This document shows, piece by piece, positions 1 to 11,484 of a stretch of 64,000 nucleotides of DNA (position 1 is its first letter; every line of letters starts with the position of its first letter). Under the pieces are notes generated by a model. It saw nothing but the letters and a program-made list of their open reading frames with translations, ran no database searches and was not told the DNA's origin. Made by a program: the position numbers and the translations under genes. Origin of the DNA: Toxotes chatareus (lineage: Eukaryota > Chordata > Actinopteri > Toxotidae); contig CM028883.1 of the NCBI GenBank assembly GCA_016801885.1, positions 25,462,643 to 25,526,642 on the forward strand, in the 5' to 3' direction.

Positions 1-1122
1 AGGGGCTTGTGATTGCCACATTTTTTTGTCAGTAAGTAATATGTTTTCCTTGAGTTTAACGGGATTTCCCTGACTATGAAGGTGGAGTAATCTTCACACA
101 TTCTGCCAAAATCTATATATTTTGGGGCAAGATGTAAAGAAAAATGTTAAAAATGACATGTTGTGGTGTTACTGAGGATCATATGATATGATTATATGAT
201 TCTCCACTGGCTGCCTGGTAACCTCATGGTGACCAGACTCCAGGAAGCTTGGAAGAAACAGTCCAGTATAACATGACCTTCAATAAAACCACAACTACTT
301 TGATTTTTGTCCAGATTAAACAAATGACAGCTCACTTTTCCTTAAATGACTTACAATTTGTTAACCAGTGTGTAGGGAAACATTATCATCTTGGAATGGG
401 GAAATATTGTGAAGTAGCCATAATGTTCACCTCTGGGTGCTCCTGATATCATAAAAGTGTCTCATATACATCAGATGATTTACAGCAGCACAAAGCAGAG
501 TAATCATCAGTTTAATGACTCCCAGCAGATGATTGCACGTACGTATCTGAAGTGTCACTGAGGGTGGAAGGCCTCCTTTGGCTTTCTATAAATGTAAACT
601 CATGTAATGTGCCCTCCTGCTACAATTATGCAAAATCTGTGACTTACTCACCTGCTGTTTAAGAACTGTTTGACATTTCTGTGACTTTGTTCCCTCAAAG
701 TACGTTATCTGTTCACGTAGTGATTATTAGTGCTGCTTTATAGCCCACAGACACCACTAGTGGCAGTTCAAACTTGGCTGACTTTGTGATGCTTATTTAG
801 TTACTTCAAAGTCCAGATCCCTTTTTTTTATGATCCACATGAATACATTAACATATACTGATTCTGCAGTTCATAACTTATAACACTCCTCAACGGGTTT
901 TGGAACCATTACATGCAAAGAAGTTACAATTACCACCTAAAAAGTTAACAAGTGAATACACAACTCCCATTATTGTTCTGTTGAAACTACTGTGAGGAAA
1001 TGGATATAGGTAGAGCTGTCAATCAGGATTAAACCTCCTAACAATCACTCTCCTGTGGAACTGTAATTTTTCATCTATCTTAAGGCTTGATTCTCTCTCT
1101 CTCTCTCTGTCTGTTTCTGAAG
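1..1122 (+). other. fbln2: fbln2 intron (partial)
   Basis: No exon-like segment with splice sites or EGF cysteine pattern is visible here. The sequence ends in a CT-rich pyrimidine tract (1091-1112) followed by AG, the acceptor of the first exon in the window. The 65-residue open frame at 249-446 has no recognisable content. Confidence 0.7.
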
Positions 1123-1266
1123 ACATAAACGAGTGCAGCAGCCTGAGTGAGCCGTGCAGCTCAGGCTTTAACTGTATCAACACAGTGGGCTCCTACACAT
1201 GCCAGCAGAAGATCATCATGTGCAGCCACGGATACCACGCCAGCCCTGACGGAGCCAAGTGTGTCG
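1123..1266 (+). CDS. fbln2: fbln2 exon, calcium-binding EGF module 1 in window
   Basis: The 144-nt exon is phase 1 at both ends, so it can be skipped without shifting the frame. It opens with ACATAAACGAGTGC (the D of DINEC is completed by a G from the previous exon) and encodes six cysteines with the C-x-N-x4-Y-x-C element CINTVGSYTC. The CQQKIIMCSHGYHASPDG stretch is the slightly lengthened EGF that fibulin-2 has at this point. A CT-rich tract precedes the acceptor and the donor is GTGAG. Confidence 0.92.
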
Positions 1267-4200
1267 GTGAGATTCAGCTGTTAAACACAACGGCATGGAC
1301 ACACAACGAGACTGGCAACTGTGGACAAATGTGAATGCAGTGATATCACCCTGGTGCTAGCTGTGCTCAGGACGCATAATTACACACAGGAGAGAAGAAT
1401 GAGCCCAGATACAAGCCAGTTCAGGTGTATGAGATTAAATAAATGAAATTAGACAGTAAGGAATAACTCAGCCGATCATTATGATTTCTTCACATTAACG
1501 GTGTATTCGTGGTTATTTTTATTTCTATTTTATTCCAGCAGTTTTTATCCAAAGTATGTTTCTATTCCATAAATTCACCTTTGCCACTTTTCTTGGTTGT
1601 TGCCTTCACATGAATGAGCAGACAGGAGAAGCAAGGTAGTTCAGAAAGAAAAAGTGATTTTAAATAATAAAAGCAGCACTGAAAACATAAGATTAAAAAA
1701 AAAAAAAAAAAAGTTTCAATTGCACCATGTATGGAATGTTAGTGTTAAATGTTAAATATATAAATAATCATATGAATAAACTGGAATAAAGTTCACTGAG
1801 GAGTTTAAAGAGAACAGTGATATTTGTGACCCTGGGTGAATGTTTTTGTGTGTGTGTGTTTGTGCTGTGTCAGCGCTAAGGTGCTTTATCTTTCTCTCTG
1901 CCTGTCTAGACATTGATGAGTGTCAGATGGGGACTCACCGCTGCGGAGTGGGCCAGATCTGTCACAACCTCCCTGGCAGCTACCGCTGTGACTGTCAGAC
2001 GGGCTACCAGTATGATGCCCTCCGCAAAGTCTGCACTGGTACGTATCACGATGTCAGACCTGTGAGATGATGACAAGCAGATTGGAGGTTTAGTCGTCCA
2101 CACAGTGTTTGAAGCCAGAGATGCTCTCGAGGCAGAAACCATCTCACCGCCTCAGTTAAACTTCGGTACACAGATTAGAGGGATGTCAGATTTGACTAAA
2201 TGAAACATAGTAGTAAAACTTTACTACTAATAATTATGGATACTAACTAATTAATAAGTTCAAATCAATGTAAAGCAGTCGGCGAGTATAATAGATCCTA
2301 TGCCCTTGCATTCAAAGTGTTGGACACAGGTGTCACTCTCATTCATTTGCTCCTTTCAGTACTGTGAACATAATAAGTCATTTGAGAACTTGGAAGTACA
2401 TCATTTCTGTGAGTCTGTGAGAGATGCTATAATCACATACAGATTCCACACAAAGCGGCTTTGAGAAACTGCCTATATATGGCAAAGAGAATGAACTATG
2501 AATGAAATATTATTAGACTGGAGGAGACTAGCAGACACACTGAAATGATAGAAAACAGACTAATCCTGGATGAGCAGTCTGTTCTTTACAAATCCACAGG
2601 TCCTGAAGCATGTTAGCTACTACCTGACTTTTTCTCTTGTTCTGTCTCCTGACTGAACAAAAATTATAACCATGTCTTAGTAACATCTATCTTTCCTAAA
2701 ATAGTGTGGACACATGACAGTGTCTTTTTTACTGCATATAATCTGATGACATTTCTTATAGCAATCATTGGGCAAGTTGAACTAAGTTAGTGACCAGTAT
2801 GTGGAGGACTGAAACTGGTGAAGATGAAACACATTCATTTTAAGGTGAGGTGTCAGAGGTGGAAAGGAGGCTTTACATGAAAAATGCATCACATAAACAA
2901 TTGTTTAGTCTGTGAAATATTAAAAAAAGAGGGAGGAATGGCATTCACACTTTCTTAGAAGCCTACAACCACATCTCAAAGGAGTTCTACTGGATTCAGG
3001 TCTGCAGACTGGGGAGGACACTGAAGTTCACTGAACTCTCTGTCATGTTCATGAAACCAGTTTGAGCATTATCCTGCTGGAAGTAGCCATTAGAAGATGG
3101 TGAACTGTGGCCATGAAGGGATGAACATGGTCAGCAAACAATACTCAGACAGACTGTGACATTCAGACAATGACTGATTGGTATTAAGTGAACCAAGAAA
3201 ACATTTGCCAAACCATCACACCACCACCACCAGCCTGGACTATTGACACAAGGCAGGTTGGGTCCATGGATTCATGCTGTTCATGCTAAATTCTGATACT
3301 CAGCAGAAATCCAGATTCATCAGACCAGGCTACATTTTTCCAGTCTTCACTGCAGCCTCAGATTTCTGTTCTTGGCTGACAGGAGTGGAACCTGATGCGG
3401 TCTCTGTACCATCTGCCTGAGGATTTTGAGTAAAAACTCCAGAGACTGTTGTGATGTGTGAAAATCCCTAGAAATCAGCATTTCAGAAATCAGTCCAGCA
3501 CATCTGGCACCAACAATCAGTCCACAGTCAAAGTCACTGAGATCACATTTTTTTCCTCATTCTGATGTTTGATGTGATATATTGTGCTGCTGCCACATGA
3601 TTGGCTGACTGGAGAATTGCATGAAAAAGCAGGTGCACAGGTGTTCCTAATAAAGTACATGGTGTTCCTAATTAAGTGCTTGGTGAGTATAGATGTATGT
3701 AGGAATATGAAACATTGGCTAACATGGTGAAACATGGTGTGTGTGTGTGTGTCTGGATGAGAACTGGTGTTGAGCCCTGAGGTATCCGCCTGCTGTGTAA
3801 TGGCTCTTACTCCTGCACTGACAGATGTAAATGAGTGCTGGCGCTATCCTGGCAGGCTGTGTGCCCAGACCTGTGAAAACACCCCAGGCTCCTACCATTG
3901 CTCATGCACAGCCGGCTTCGCCCTGGCATTTGATGGCAAGAACTGTGAAGGTAAGCTAGTTTTTTTTTTGTTGTTGTTGAGAATTTAAATGCCACCTTGT
4001 TTAGATGGACTGTTTTATCTTCCTTTAACGTAGATGTAGAGTTAGGTCTCTGAGGAGAGCCTTGGCATCAAAAGCCAAATGCAGGCTTTGCACAGACTTT
4101 GTAGATTACATATAAATTGACAGAAGACTGTTTATGAGCCCTTTGTACGTCTTTCTTATCAGTAAAAGCTGTTTTCTGGTGGAACTGAATTTAGTCCTCA

Positions 4201-7200
4201 TCTCTGGGATGCTGAGGCGTCTGACAGTACTTAATGGTTGCAGGTTCAGGTGCCATCAGTCATCAGTGTGTTGAAGACACGCTTGTGCTTCAAAGAACAA
4301 AGTCAACCAGGAGCGTGATTCGCATTGCGTTCAGCTCGTCATAGCTATTACTGAGGGAACTTAATCAAGTTGTGAAAGTTTCTGTTCACAATCCAAAGGT
4401 GAAGCTTTGCATTTATCAGGGTTTATTATAAAAGCTTGTCTGAGCAACATGATTAGGTTTTGATTAGTGCTTTTCAAATTAATTCGTTCCAGACACTTGA
4501 AGATTGTCGTTCTTGCGGAAGCAGTTTAATAACAAATGATATTAGAAACCATCACTGCGCCATCAGCATGACTGAAGAGCCAGCATTTCCCCAGAATTCA
4601 CCTGTCAGTCAAACAGGAACCTTTTTCTCATTTATTATATAAAAGTATTGTTTGCCTCTGTTCGATAAATGTCTGCTAAAAACTGCACTGACCAGTTGAT
4701 TTTAGGAAATTGCTAAATTGTATACGATTTTTAATGGTCTTTAAAAATGAAACTATATATTTATTATTAATTTTTGACTCTTCTGTGGGAACCAATGGAC
4801 TTGTGGTTGAACGCCACAGACAGGATAGGGATGTCAGAAAATACCGAGAGAGGCTAATGCAGTTTTGTCTTCTTATAGTATTTGCTGGCTAAAAACTCCA
4901 GTCTTATCCTGTGAAATATCAGATAATTCTAATCACATCTTTTCTTTTCTGCGCTTAGATATAAATGAATGTGACAAAAATCCCTGCAGCCAGGAGTGCG
5001 CCAACATCTACGGCTCGTATCAATGCTACTGTCGCCAAGGGTACTACCTTAAGGAGGACGGACACACCTGTGAAGGTATTTTCTGCCAAAGTTATTAGGC
5101 AGACTGGTAGGGTTGGTCTAGACAAAAACAAATCTAATAGTAGAGTGAATATTGGCCTTATATTAGCCAGTTAGACATTATATGTACAGTATTTTGCTCC
5201 GGGTCCACTGCATAAATAAATACATGACAGATAACATGTTAGTCCACCTTAGACACATTAGACAGCAATGTCACACTCAGTGGCCATTTTATTAGTTACA
5301 CATGTGGAATATAATATAATATAATATAATGCAATACAATACAATAGCTCAGCCATAAATTCTATTATAATAGTGCTCAGTTTTGATTGACACCTCAGAG
5401 AGGCTCTGATTTAAGTATGTTTATTATTGAGGTTGTAGTTTGCAGTAGTGTTGTACTGAACTGTATTGAGAGGTTGTGTTGCCCACTCATTTACAAATAT
5501 GGGGCAGAATTTTAGAAACACAAATATAATTCAACATATAGTGGCATGTGGCATGGCTGCTGTGTTGGATTGCATTAGATTGTGTAGGTGTACCTGAGAA
5601 AGTGGCCATGGTGTGTACGTGTTTGTCATCATTGGAAAGCTCTGCGTCAGCCAATAACACACATGCACATGCAAACCCGTTCCTACAGCTGGACTTCCAA
5701 GATCGCATTTCATTGTCTCTCACCACTTCATGAAACAACACAGCCCCACCAGTGCAGCTCCTTGCATTGTTTTAACGCAGGGAAAACATCTGTGTAGGCC
5801 TAACTCAGGACTCATTTCACTCAGTACTCATTGGTATTGAGTGAAGTGTCAATACAAATGCAAGATATTTATATATAAATAAGGCAGGAAGGGGATGCAC
5901 CCTCAGCTTGCCATAATTTTAAAGATACAACGCATGTTGCAGAAAACCGTCTGATCGCATCGATAACTGTCTACATTTCAGGTCTTCAGAAAGCAGCACA
6001 GAGGGTATCAAGCGTAGACATGGTCATTACATACACAAATGCACAGTGCACCAAAGCTGACAACAGTACACACACTAATAGAACAGCTAAGCAGTGTTCT
6101 CCTTCTTCAGCATACGACACACACAGGCAGAGAGGGGAACAGAACATGGAAAACACAGACACATTCTCACTGGACAGACTGGGTGAACACACTGGCATTG
6201 TGGAATAACCCCTAAAACAAATCAGATGAAAGAGCAAATGATCCAAATAATGATTCATTTCTGTAATGAATGCAGAGACCAGCTTGAAAGCAGCATGACT
6301 CCTGTCATTAGTAACAGATTTCATTTCATCTGAGGTGACAGGGCCTTGAGGTAGCTTGTGTTGCTAACTCCCATCCACAGCCACACAAGGAGGAAGTGCT
6401 ATCACTTTATTTGCTTTTGATTCCACACAGGGCTCTATAATCTGACTGATGAGATGTGTGTGTGTGTTCTTTAACAGATATTGATGAGTGCTCTCAGAGC
6501 ATCGGGAACCTGTGCTCCTTCCAGTGTGTTAACGTTGCAGGCAGCTACCAGTGTACCTGTCCTCCTCATGGATACAGCATGTCGGCCAATGGACGCACGT
6601 GCAGAGGTGAAGCCTCAGTGAACATACGCTATGAGTTTTATTAACGGCATTTCAAACAGAATCAAGACAAAATCCGTTTTTAAGTGTTTTTCATTTCCAT
6701 CTGCAGGCTGAAGTGTTAAAAACAACTCTTAATTGGCCCAAAGCGAATTAAAAGTGAAGTGTGAACTTGACGTCGGTGTGTATCTGTGCAGAGTTGAGTT
6801 CATCTGTGAATTCACTCATGATACCAGTTTCTCTGCAATATGTCATAACTCATTTATTTGATGTCCCCTCCTTATCGGAAGCTTTCTAACTTCTTCTAAA
6901 GGGAATAGAAGCTAAATGGAAAAGAAACTTTGTTAAAAGTGCAGAAAGTGGCTGCTGTTATTGTGCCTGGCAGAGAGATGCTGACAGTCTTCAGCCTCTT
7001 TTATGTTTCGTGTGTGTGTGAAAAAATAATGAATAAATAAGATTAAAGGCTGTTTAAAAGAACAAAGAGCGCTAATGAAAGAAACAGCACCACATATTCC
7101 TAAAAATGTGAAAATCTGCATTTTGAGCATTGTCACGTAACATTCACAGCTTTTACTGTGCAGGCAGGCGGTGAAAATGCTGAGGCAGTAGTAAGGACTA

Positions 7201-9662
7201 AAGTTTTAATGAGCATATCTTTTTTTTTTTTTTTTTTTTGATGGTTAAAATTCAATTATCTAATTTTTTACTCCACTCCTTTTCAAGAACAACTTTGACA
7301 AAACAGTTCCAACCCAAGGTCCACTCACTGCATTTTGACATTCACGTGGCCTCCATGGTGACATTTGTTGCTGTGTTGGCTTGTTTGTCATAGAAATGGA
7401 TCTATTGATATTCAGGCAAATAGGTTCTATTATTTCATCCATACCAGTTAACTCTGAGGCTTTATGGGAATAGTTTGACTTTTAGAAATACAGTGGTTCC
7501 ACACAGTTACAAGTACAGTTTCACCGTGAGCTTAAAATGAGTAAAACGATTGATAGCCAGGAGGTGATTAGCTTATCTTAGCACAAGCAGTGTAAGGCGA
7601 GGGAAGGCTTGCCTGACTTAGACCCAAGTTAAAGAAATCCACTTACCAGCACCAGCATGTGTTCTTATTGCCTGGGTCGTTGCTCTGTGCTGGTTCAAAA
7701 CTCTGATCCAGAACTTTTCCTGTGGGGGACAAACAAAGTGTTTCTGTCTTTATCTTAACTTAGACTCAAACTGAGAAACCAAAACACCACCCGTTCAGTT
7801 ATCCCTTTTCTCTATCCTCTTTTCCAGATATTGACGAGTGCACAACTGGCACCCACAACTGTTCATATGGACAAACCTGCTACAACCTACAGGGTGGATT
7901 CAGATGTCTGTCCTATGACTGCCCTCAAAATTACAAGAAGGTTTCAGACACGTGAGTAACATTTATCTCTCAGAATCTTTAAAATGTCAAATGTAATGTT
8001 TTTCACCGTAGCAACAGGTCAGACCTCTTCAACATACAATCAAATCAAACATGGTCATAAGCAGTGTGATTGGGTCTGCACTACCTGTATATAATGTACT
8101 ACACCTTTAAGCATCTACCTGTATATATGCAGTTTTTTTATATGGTTTCCCTCTAGCTCCTCTCAGCCTTTTCTCCTCTAATGAGAAATTCTGTACATCC
8201 ATGTCCTTACAGTGCAGCATACTGCACAGAGGGGCCTTGTTAGCCGTGAACCTGTGGCAGCTGCAGAGGCTGGCTGGTAAATGAACATGACTCCCATCGA
8301 GCGGTACGATGAATCAGATGGCTTTGATCAGCCCGGTGCTTCCCGGGGCAGTCTCCGCAGCTCTCCCCGCTCTGCGCTCCAGTGGACAGAAACAGCACAC
8401 ACACACACGCCTTCCCGTCAGTCCACAAGCGGTGTTTTATCAGTGTTATCGAGAGACACCTTATTAACCTCAGTGTGACGTGGCCTGGCCCAGCATGGAG
8501 AGACATCTTTCATTCATGAGTAGACTTGGCAGGCGTGGAGACAGACGGCTGAGATTAGAACGTCTCCTGGTCTGGCCTTAGTGCTACCCTGTGAGTCAGT
8601 GGAGCAGCTTCCAAGACACTCTTGTTTTGGCACGAGTTGGGCAAATTTTATGGTACACCACATCAACCTTTATTCCAGGCTGTAAATTCTGATGTGTGAT
8701 GGATGGGCGGCCGCAGAGCACTGGAGTACAGGACTGGAAAAGCCCTGCAAGCTGCCACCGGAGGATGCCCACTTTCTGCATTGGCACTAGATTTAGCTCA
8801 TTTCACTTTTCTCTGAATTGCCACAGCTGTCATACTGTAAATTATACACAGGCTTCCAGTTGTCTGTGGATTGTGCATCCACACTGTCTCAACTTCTGAT
8901 ACAGGAGAGACACAAACGACAAGACAGAGGGGGTGTGTTTACACACAGAGGCAACCGACATGAAACTGAAACTTCACTTTATTAATTGTGCAAATTAATT
9001 CCTTGCCATTAATTAATCACTGAAGTGAAGTGAACTGCACTGCAGACTGAAGCCTCTGACAGCCAGATGTTTCATGTTGTAATAAATGACACCGTAAGAT
9101 AATGAGGGGAGTGGTGCATTATACTGTATTACTAAACAGGAGATGTTTCTTGATGTACCAGCACAGGGACATCATGAGGAAGAAAGCACACCACAACCCC
9201 ACGCAAACACACACTTTCACTGGAAACAAAGTTTTACTGTTCCAGTATAAAATCTGTCAGTACGCTAAAAATACAGAGGTTCTAAATATTGTCTCTCTCA
9301 GGCGCTGTGAGCGGATCAGCTGTCCCAGCAACTCCGTGGACTGTCAGAACTCTCCTGTGCGGATCACATACTACCAGCTCAGCTTCCAGACCAACATTAT
9401 CGTGCCGGCCCAGATCTTCCGAATCGGACCTTCCCCCGCCTACTCCGGCGACCACATCGTCATCAGCATCACCAAAGGCAACGAGGAGGGCTACTTCAGC
9501 ACCAGGAAGCTGAACAACTTCATGGGCGCTGTCTACCTGCAGAGACAAGTCCGCGAGCCCAAAGACTTCCTAATAGATGTGGAGATGAAGCTGCTGAGGC
9601 AGGGGACATTCACCTCGTTCCTCGCCAGGATCTATGTCTTCATCACAACCAGCACTATGTAA
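1123..9662 (+). CDS. fbln2: fibulin-2, 3' part of gene (seven exons, 5' end outside window)
   Basis: Fibulin-2 is a secreted extracellular-matrix glycoprotein that binds calcium and links basement membrane, elastic fibre and proteoglycan components. The seven spliced segments 1123-1266, 1910-2038, 3825-3950, 4959-5075, 6478-6606, 7828-7951 and 9302-9662 read as one open frame. Six calcium-binding EGF modules each begin D(I/V)(N/D)EC, and a C-terminal fibulin module of about 115 residues ends in TAA. The C-terminal module carries IFRIGPSPAYSGD, GNEEGYFSTRKLN and VYLQRQV, which by memory fit fibulin-2 clearly better than fibulin-1 (for example the FRIGP and VYLQR words). The EGF order and spacing also follow fibulin-2. 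All splice sites are AG/GT. The N-terminal domains, anaphylatoxin-like modules and earlier EGFs must lie to the left of the window. Paralogue identity is inferred without an alignment. Confidence 0.93.
1910..2038 (+). CDS. fbln2: fbln2 exon, calcium-binding EGF module 2 in window
   Basis: The 129-nt exon is phase 1-1 between acceptor CCTGTCTAG and donor GTACGT. It encodes DIDECQMGTHRCGVGQIC followed by HNLPGSYRCDC and closes at CT. The Asn in CHNLPGSYRCDC fits the Asp/Asn beta-hydroxylation consensus of calcium-binding EGF modules. Confidence 0.93.
2039..3824 (+). other. fbln2: fbln2 intron containing a decayed Tc1-like element
   Basis: This 1.8 kb intron is non-coding. Its second half (about 2930-3691) is a decayed DNA transposon inserted in antisense, listed separately. 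A short GT run (about 3738-3751) lies before the acceptor. Confidence 0.8.
2930..3691 (-). mobile_element. decayed Tc1/mariner-type transposon with transposase remnant
   Basis: Read on the minus strand the element begins at about 3691 with an inverted-repeat-like end (TATACTCACCAAGCACTTAA, then TTAGGAACACC) similar to the end of a widespread teleost Tc1-like family (CACTC-CCGGCCACTTTATTAGG type, from memory). Downstream are broken fragments of a transposase: a GACTTTGACTGTGG segment (DFDCG), WSDESGFLL, a Gly-rich GGGG segment, FQQDNA and PQSADLNPVE. These correspond to the first two catalytic aspartates and the conserved C-terminal words of Tc1-type DDE transposases. Stops and frameshifts interrupt it and the far end is missing or unrecognisable. 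A related copy lies at 56308 and a solo end at 5271. Confidence 0.75.
3825..3950 (+). CDS. fbln2: fbln2 exon, calcium-binding EGF module 3 in window
   Basis: The 126-nt exon is phase 1-1 between GCACTGACAG and GTAAG. It encodes DVNECWRYPGRLCAQTC, ENTPGSYHCSC and GFALAFDGKNC. The Trp after DVNEC and the PGRLC word match my recollection of mammalian fibulin-2 at this module. Confidence 0.93.
3951..4958 (+). other. fbln2: fbln2 intron
   Basis: About 1 kb of AT-rich intron with a short T/GTT run just after the donor (3959-3980). No exon, RNA gene or clear repeat is seen. Confidence 0.75.
4959..5075 (+). CDS. fbln2: fbln2 exon, calcium-binding EGF module 4 in window
   Basis: The 117-nt exon is phase 1-1 between TTTCTGCGCTTAG and GTATT. 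It encodes DINECDKNPCSQEC, then ANIYGSYQCYCRQGY and EDGHTC. The string SQECANIYGSYQCYCRQGY is, from memory, nearly invariant in fibulin-2 and is the strongest single EGF-exon evidence for the gene's identity. Confidence 0.95.
5271..5301. mobile_element. solo Tc1-like terminal inverted repeat
   Basis: TCACACTCAGTGGCCATTTT followed by ATTAGTTACAC matches the end of the Tc1-like family whose larger remnants lie at 2930-3691 and 56308-56850. No transposase sequence follows, so this is a solo end or the tip of a non-autonomous copy. Confidence 0.6.
5308..5345. repeat. pentanucleotide microsatellite (ATAAT/ACAAT)n
   Basis: Consecutive ATAAT units pass into CAATA/ACAAT units, directly beside the solo transposon end. 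Confidence 0.85.
6478..6606 (+). CDS. fbln2: fbln2 exon, calcium-binding EGF module 5 in window
   Basis: The 129-nt exon is phase 1-1 between TTCTTTAACAG and GTGAAG. It encodes DIDECSQSIGNLCSFQC, VNVAGSYQCTC and GYSMSANGRTC. Both the calcium-binding D-x-D/N-E-C start and the CVNVAGSYQCTC hydroxylation-type motif are present. Confidence 0.93.
6607..7827 (+). other. fbln2: fbln2 intron
   Basis: Non-coding sequence of 1.2 kb with a poly-T run at about 7220-7239. No additional exon with correct phase was recognised. Confidence 0.7.
7828..7951 (+). CDS. fbln2: fbln2 exon, last EGF module (6 in window)
   Basis: This 124-nt exon starts in phase 1 after TTTTCCAG and ends in phase 2 at GACAC before GTGAGT, completing its Thr codon with the first G of the terminal exon. 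It encodes DIDECTTGTHNCSYGQTC, YNLQGGFRC and the atypical end SYDCPQNYKKVSDT. NCS is a potential N-glycosylation site. The lengthened last loop leading into the C-terminal module is typical of the last EGF in fibulin-1 and fibulin-2. Confidence 0.93.
7952..9301 (+). other. fbln2: fbln2 last intron
   Basis: About 1.35 kb. In fibulin-1 alternative C-terminal exons occupy the corresponding region, but I see no alternative last exon here with an acceptor and coding pattern. A GC-richer patch at about 8290-8420 is the least intron-like part and could be a regulatory element. Confidence 0.6.
9302..9662 (+). CDS. fbln2: fbln2 terminal exon, fibulin-type C-terminal module
   Basis: The terminal coding exon follows TCTCTCTCAG. 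Its first G completes a Thr codon, after which 119 residues begin RCERISCPSNSVDCQNSP and end FITTSTM before TAA at 9660-9662. It is the fibulin C-terminal domain (FC module), a beta-rich domain used for interactions in matrix assembly. Characteristic words are RITYYQLSFQTN, AQIFRIGPSPAYSGD, KGNEEGYFSTRKLN, GAVYLQRQV and DVEMKLLRQGTFTSFLAR. The exon is markedly GC-richer than its flanks. Confidence 0.96.
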
Positions 9663-11484
9663 CACCAAACTGATGGAGAAAGAGACTATTTCGTATGGTG
9701 CTAATTGTTTTTATATGTGCAGACTCTTTTTGTAATGGCTTCCCACATTCAAACATATTCAACACAGATTTTCTGCTTCTTTCTCCGCACTTTCTTTGAC
9801 AGTTATATTTCCTGAGAAACTTTCCATTTGTATTTACCAAAGTATTTTTCAGCTTGACTCTTACTCTTATGCAATTTAGCTTTTATGCACCACTGTTGTT
9901 AGCATCTACTCAAGCTGTTTGTGGCAAGGTGCTGCACAGGTCACTGCACAAGTCTGGGTTAGTGGTTTGTGATCTACTCTACTCTCTTTAAAACTCCTGC
10001 TCTTTGGCCTCTCTGTGTAAATGTTCATTTTCATGAGAATGACTCCTGAAAGTCTGATGATACTAGTAAACCTGTGCAGCACTACAAGTTAAGGGCACTT
10101 GTCACTGTGTAGGCCTGAAACTGACAAAATGTACGAAAAGTTTATCAGATGACTCAAAACTATAACTGAATTGCTTTGGTAAATTATATTGTTACATAAT
10201 TAGAATGGAGTGTAGGAACAAACAGAGTTTTATATTTTTCCTTTAACCGCTAAACAGTTGGTTAAAAAAAGAACATTGAAACCAAAAAGCTTTTCGTTTT
10301 TTGGATAAACTAAATTAAAACCATTTTCTTTCTTTAAATTAATAAATCAAAAACTTTTAAATGACTTTTTACTCATGTTTATTTTTAGTTTTATTTTTAA
10401 TTTATTTTAATGTTTCTTCTTTTTGATAGTTTTTTAGTTTTAGTTTGGTTTTTATTTTTTTACTTCTAATTTTTTTTTTTTTTTTTTGGGTTCTTGGCAG
10501 AAATTTAACTGACTTTTATCTGCTTTTGTGTGTGTGTGTGTGTGTACGCTAAATACAAGAGTAAAGTAAATTTTCAATTTATTTTAAATTAAATGAATAC
10601 AATTTTTATTTGTTTCACCAAATGATCAGAGATCAAAGGATCATTATAAATCTTTTTATGTCTCTCTACATTCCACTTCAATTATTTAACTAACAGTATT
10701 AACTATTGATATATTCAGTAAAAAAATTTTTATTTACTTTGTCAGTTTTGGGCCTCAGCAGTCACCATCCAGTTTTAATTTGGTTAGAAAAAAGTAGCAG
10801 ATCCTTCATATAGTCCATTCTGTTCAGCATTTGATGTATATTATTTTCTTTTTTTTTTTTTTTTTAAAGATGTGACCTGATGAAATGTAACTGTTGAAAA
10901 TTCAGTGCACATCACACTAGAAAACATTCATGTATGGTAAATTTCAGCACTGAGAATATTAATGTAGCGTTACTGATCATTTTATTGTTACGTTATATTT
11001 TTTCCTTTATTATTGGAAATATCTTTCTATGTTACTGTGTTGTAATTATCTCAGGGTGAAAATCATTCAATCTAGTATACACCAGACAAATTTCCAGTGT
11101 AGTGTACAGGAATAAACCAGTCTACTGTTATAACTCCAGGCTGGCCTCACACAGCATGTGCAGTTTCAGCTGTCATGTGACATTTACATCTATAAACCAG
11201 TCAATAAATGATGATCAAACTGTTGTCATTTGCTCAATAAAAGTACAGATGAAATTCCAGCAGAGTGTCAGAGTCAGTTTTTCCTCATGTGTGTTGTACA
11301 GTGGTGTTCTGTTGTTATCGTTCCTGTTCTGGGTGAACAGTGAGCCAACATCCCCATCTGCTGGTCAAAGTGTCAGCAGACCCGGGCCTCTCTACCTAAT
11401 AAACCACCCTAATAAAGCCACTGAATACTCATTAGTTTATATCCCTGTGTAACATTTTAATTTCGATGTTATTTTGAAAATAAA
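9663..11484 (+). other. fbln2: fbln2 3'UTR and candidate poly(A) signals
   Basis: AT-rich sequence after the stop, with T-rich tracts (10372-10490, about 10850-10866) and a (GT)n run at 10528-10544. AATAAA hexamers occur at 10341, 11111, 11203, 11236, 11398, 11411 and 11479. The one at 11236 is followed about 45 nt later by a TG/T-rich stretch, and the three at 11398-11479 form another cluster. I cannot tell which is used, so the transcript end is uncertain. Confidence 0.5.
10528..10544. repeat. (GT)n microsatellite
   Basis: An uninterrupted run of GT dinucleotides in the fbln2 3' flank. Confidence 0.85.

Larger units (their letters stand above)
5076..6477 (+). other. fbln2: fbln2 intron with transposon end and pentanucleotide run
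   Basis: The intron carries a solo Tc1-like terminal sequence at 5271-5301, followed by an (ATAAT)n/(ACAAT)n pentanucleotide run at about 5308-5345. The rest is unremarkable. Antisense and sense open frames around 5487-5797 and 5986-6324 have no recognisable domain. Confidence 0.7.

Noticed and set aside
7952..9301. Alternative fibulin-1-type C-terminal exon
   Set aside because: No second terminal exon with acceptor, coding pattern and poly(A) signal was visible.
11102..11452. 116-codon + strand frame
   Set aside because: It lies in the fbln2 3' flank amid several AATAAA signals, has no homologous motif and no supporting splice or promoter sequence.
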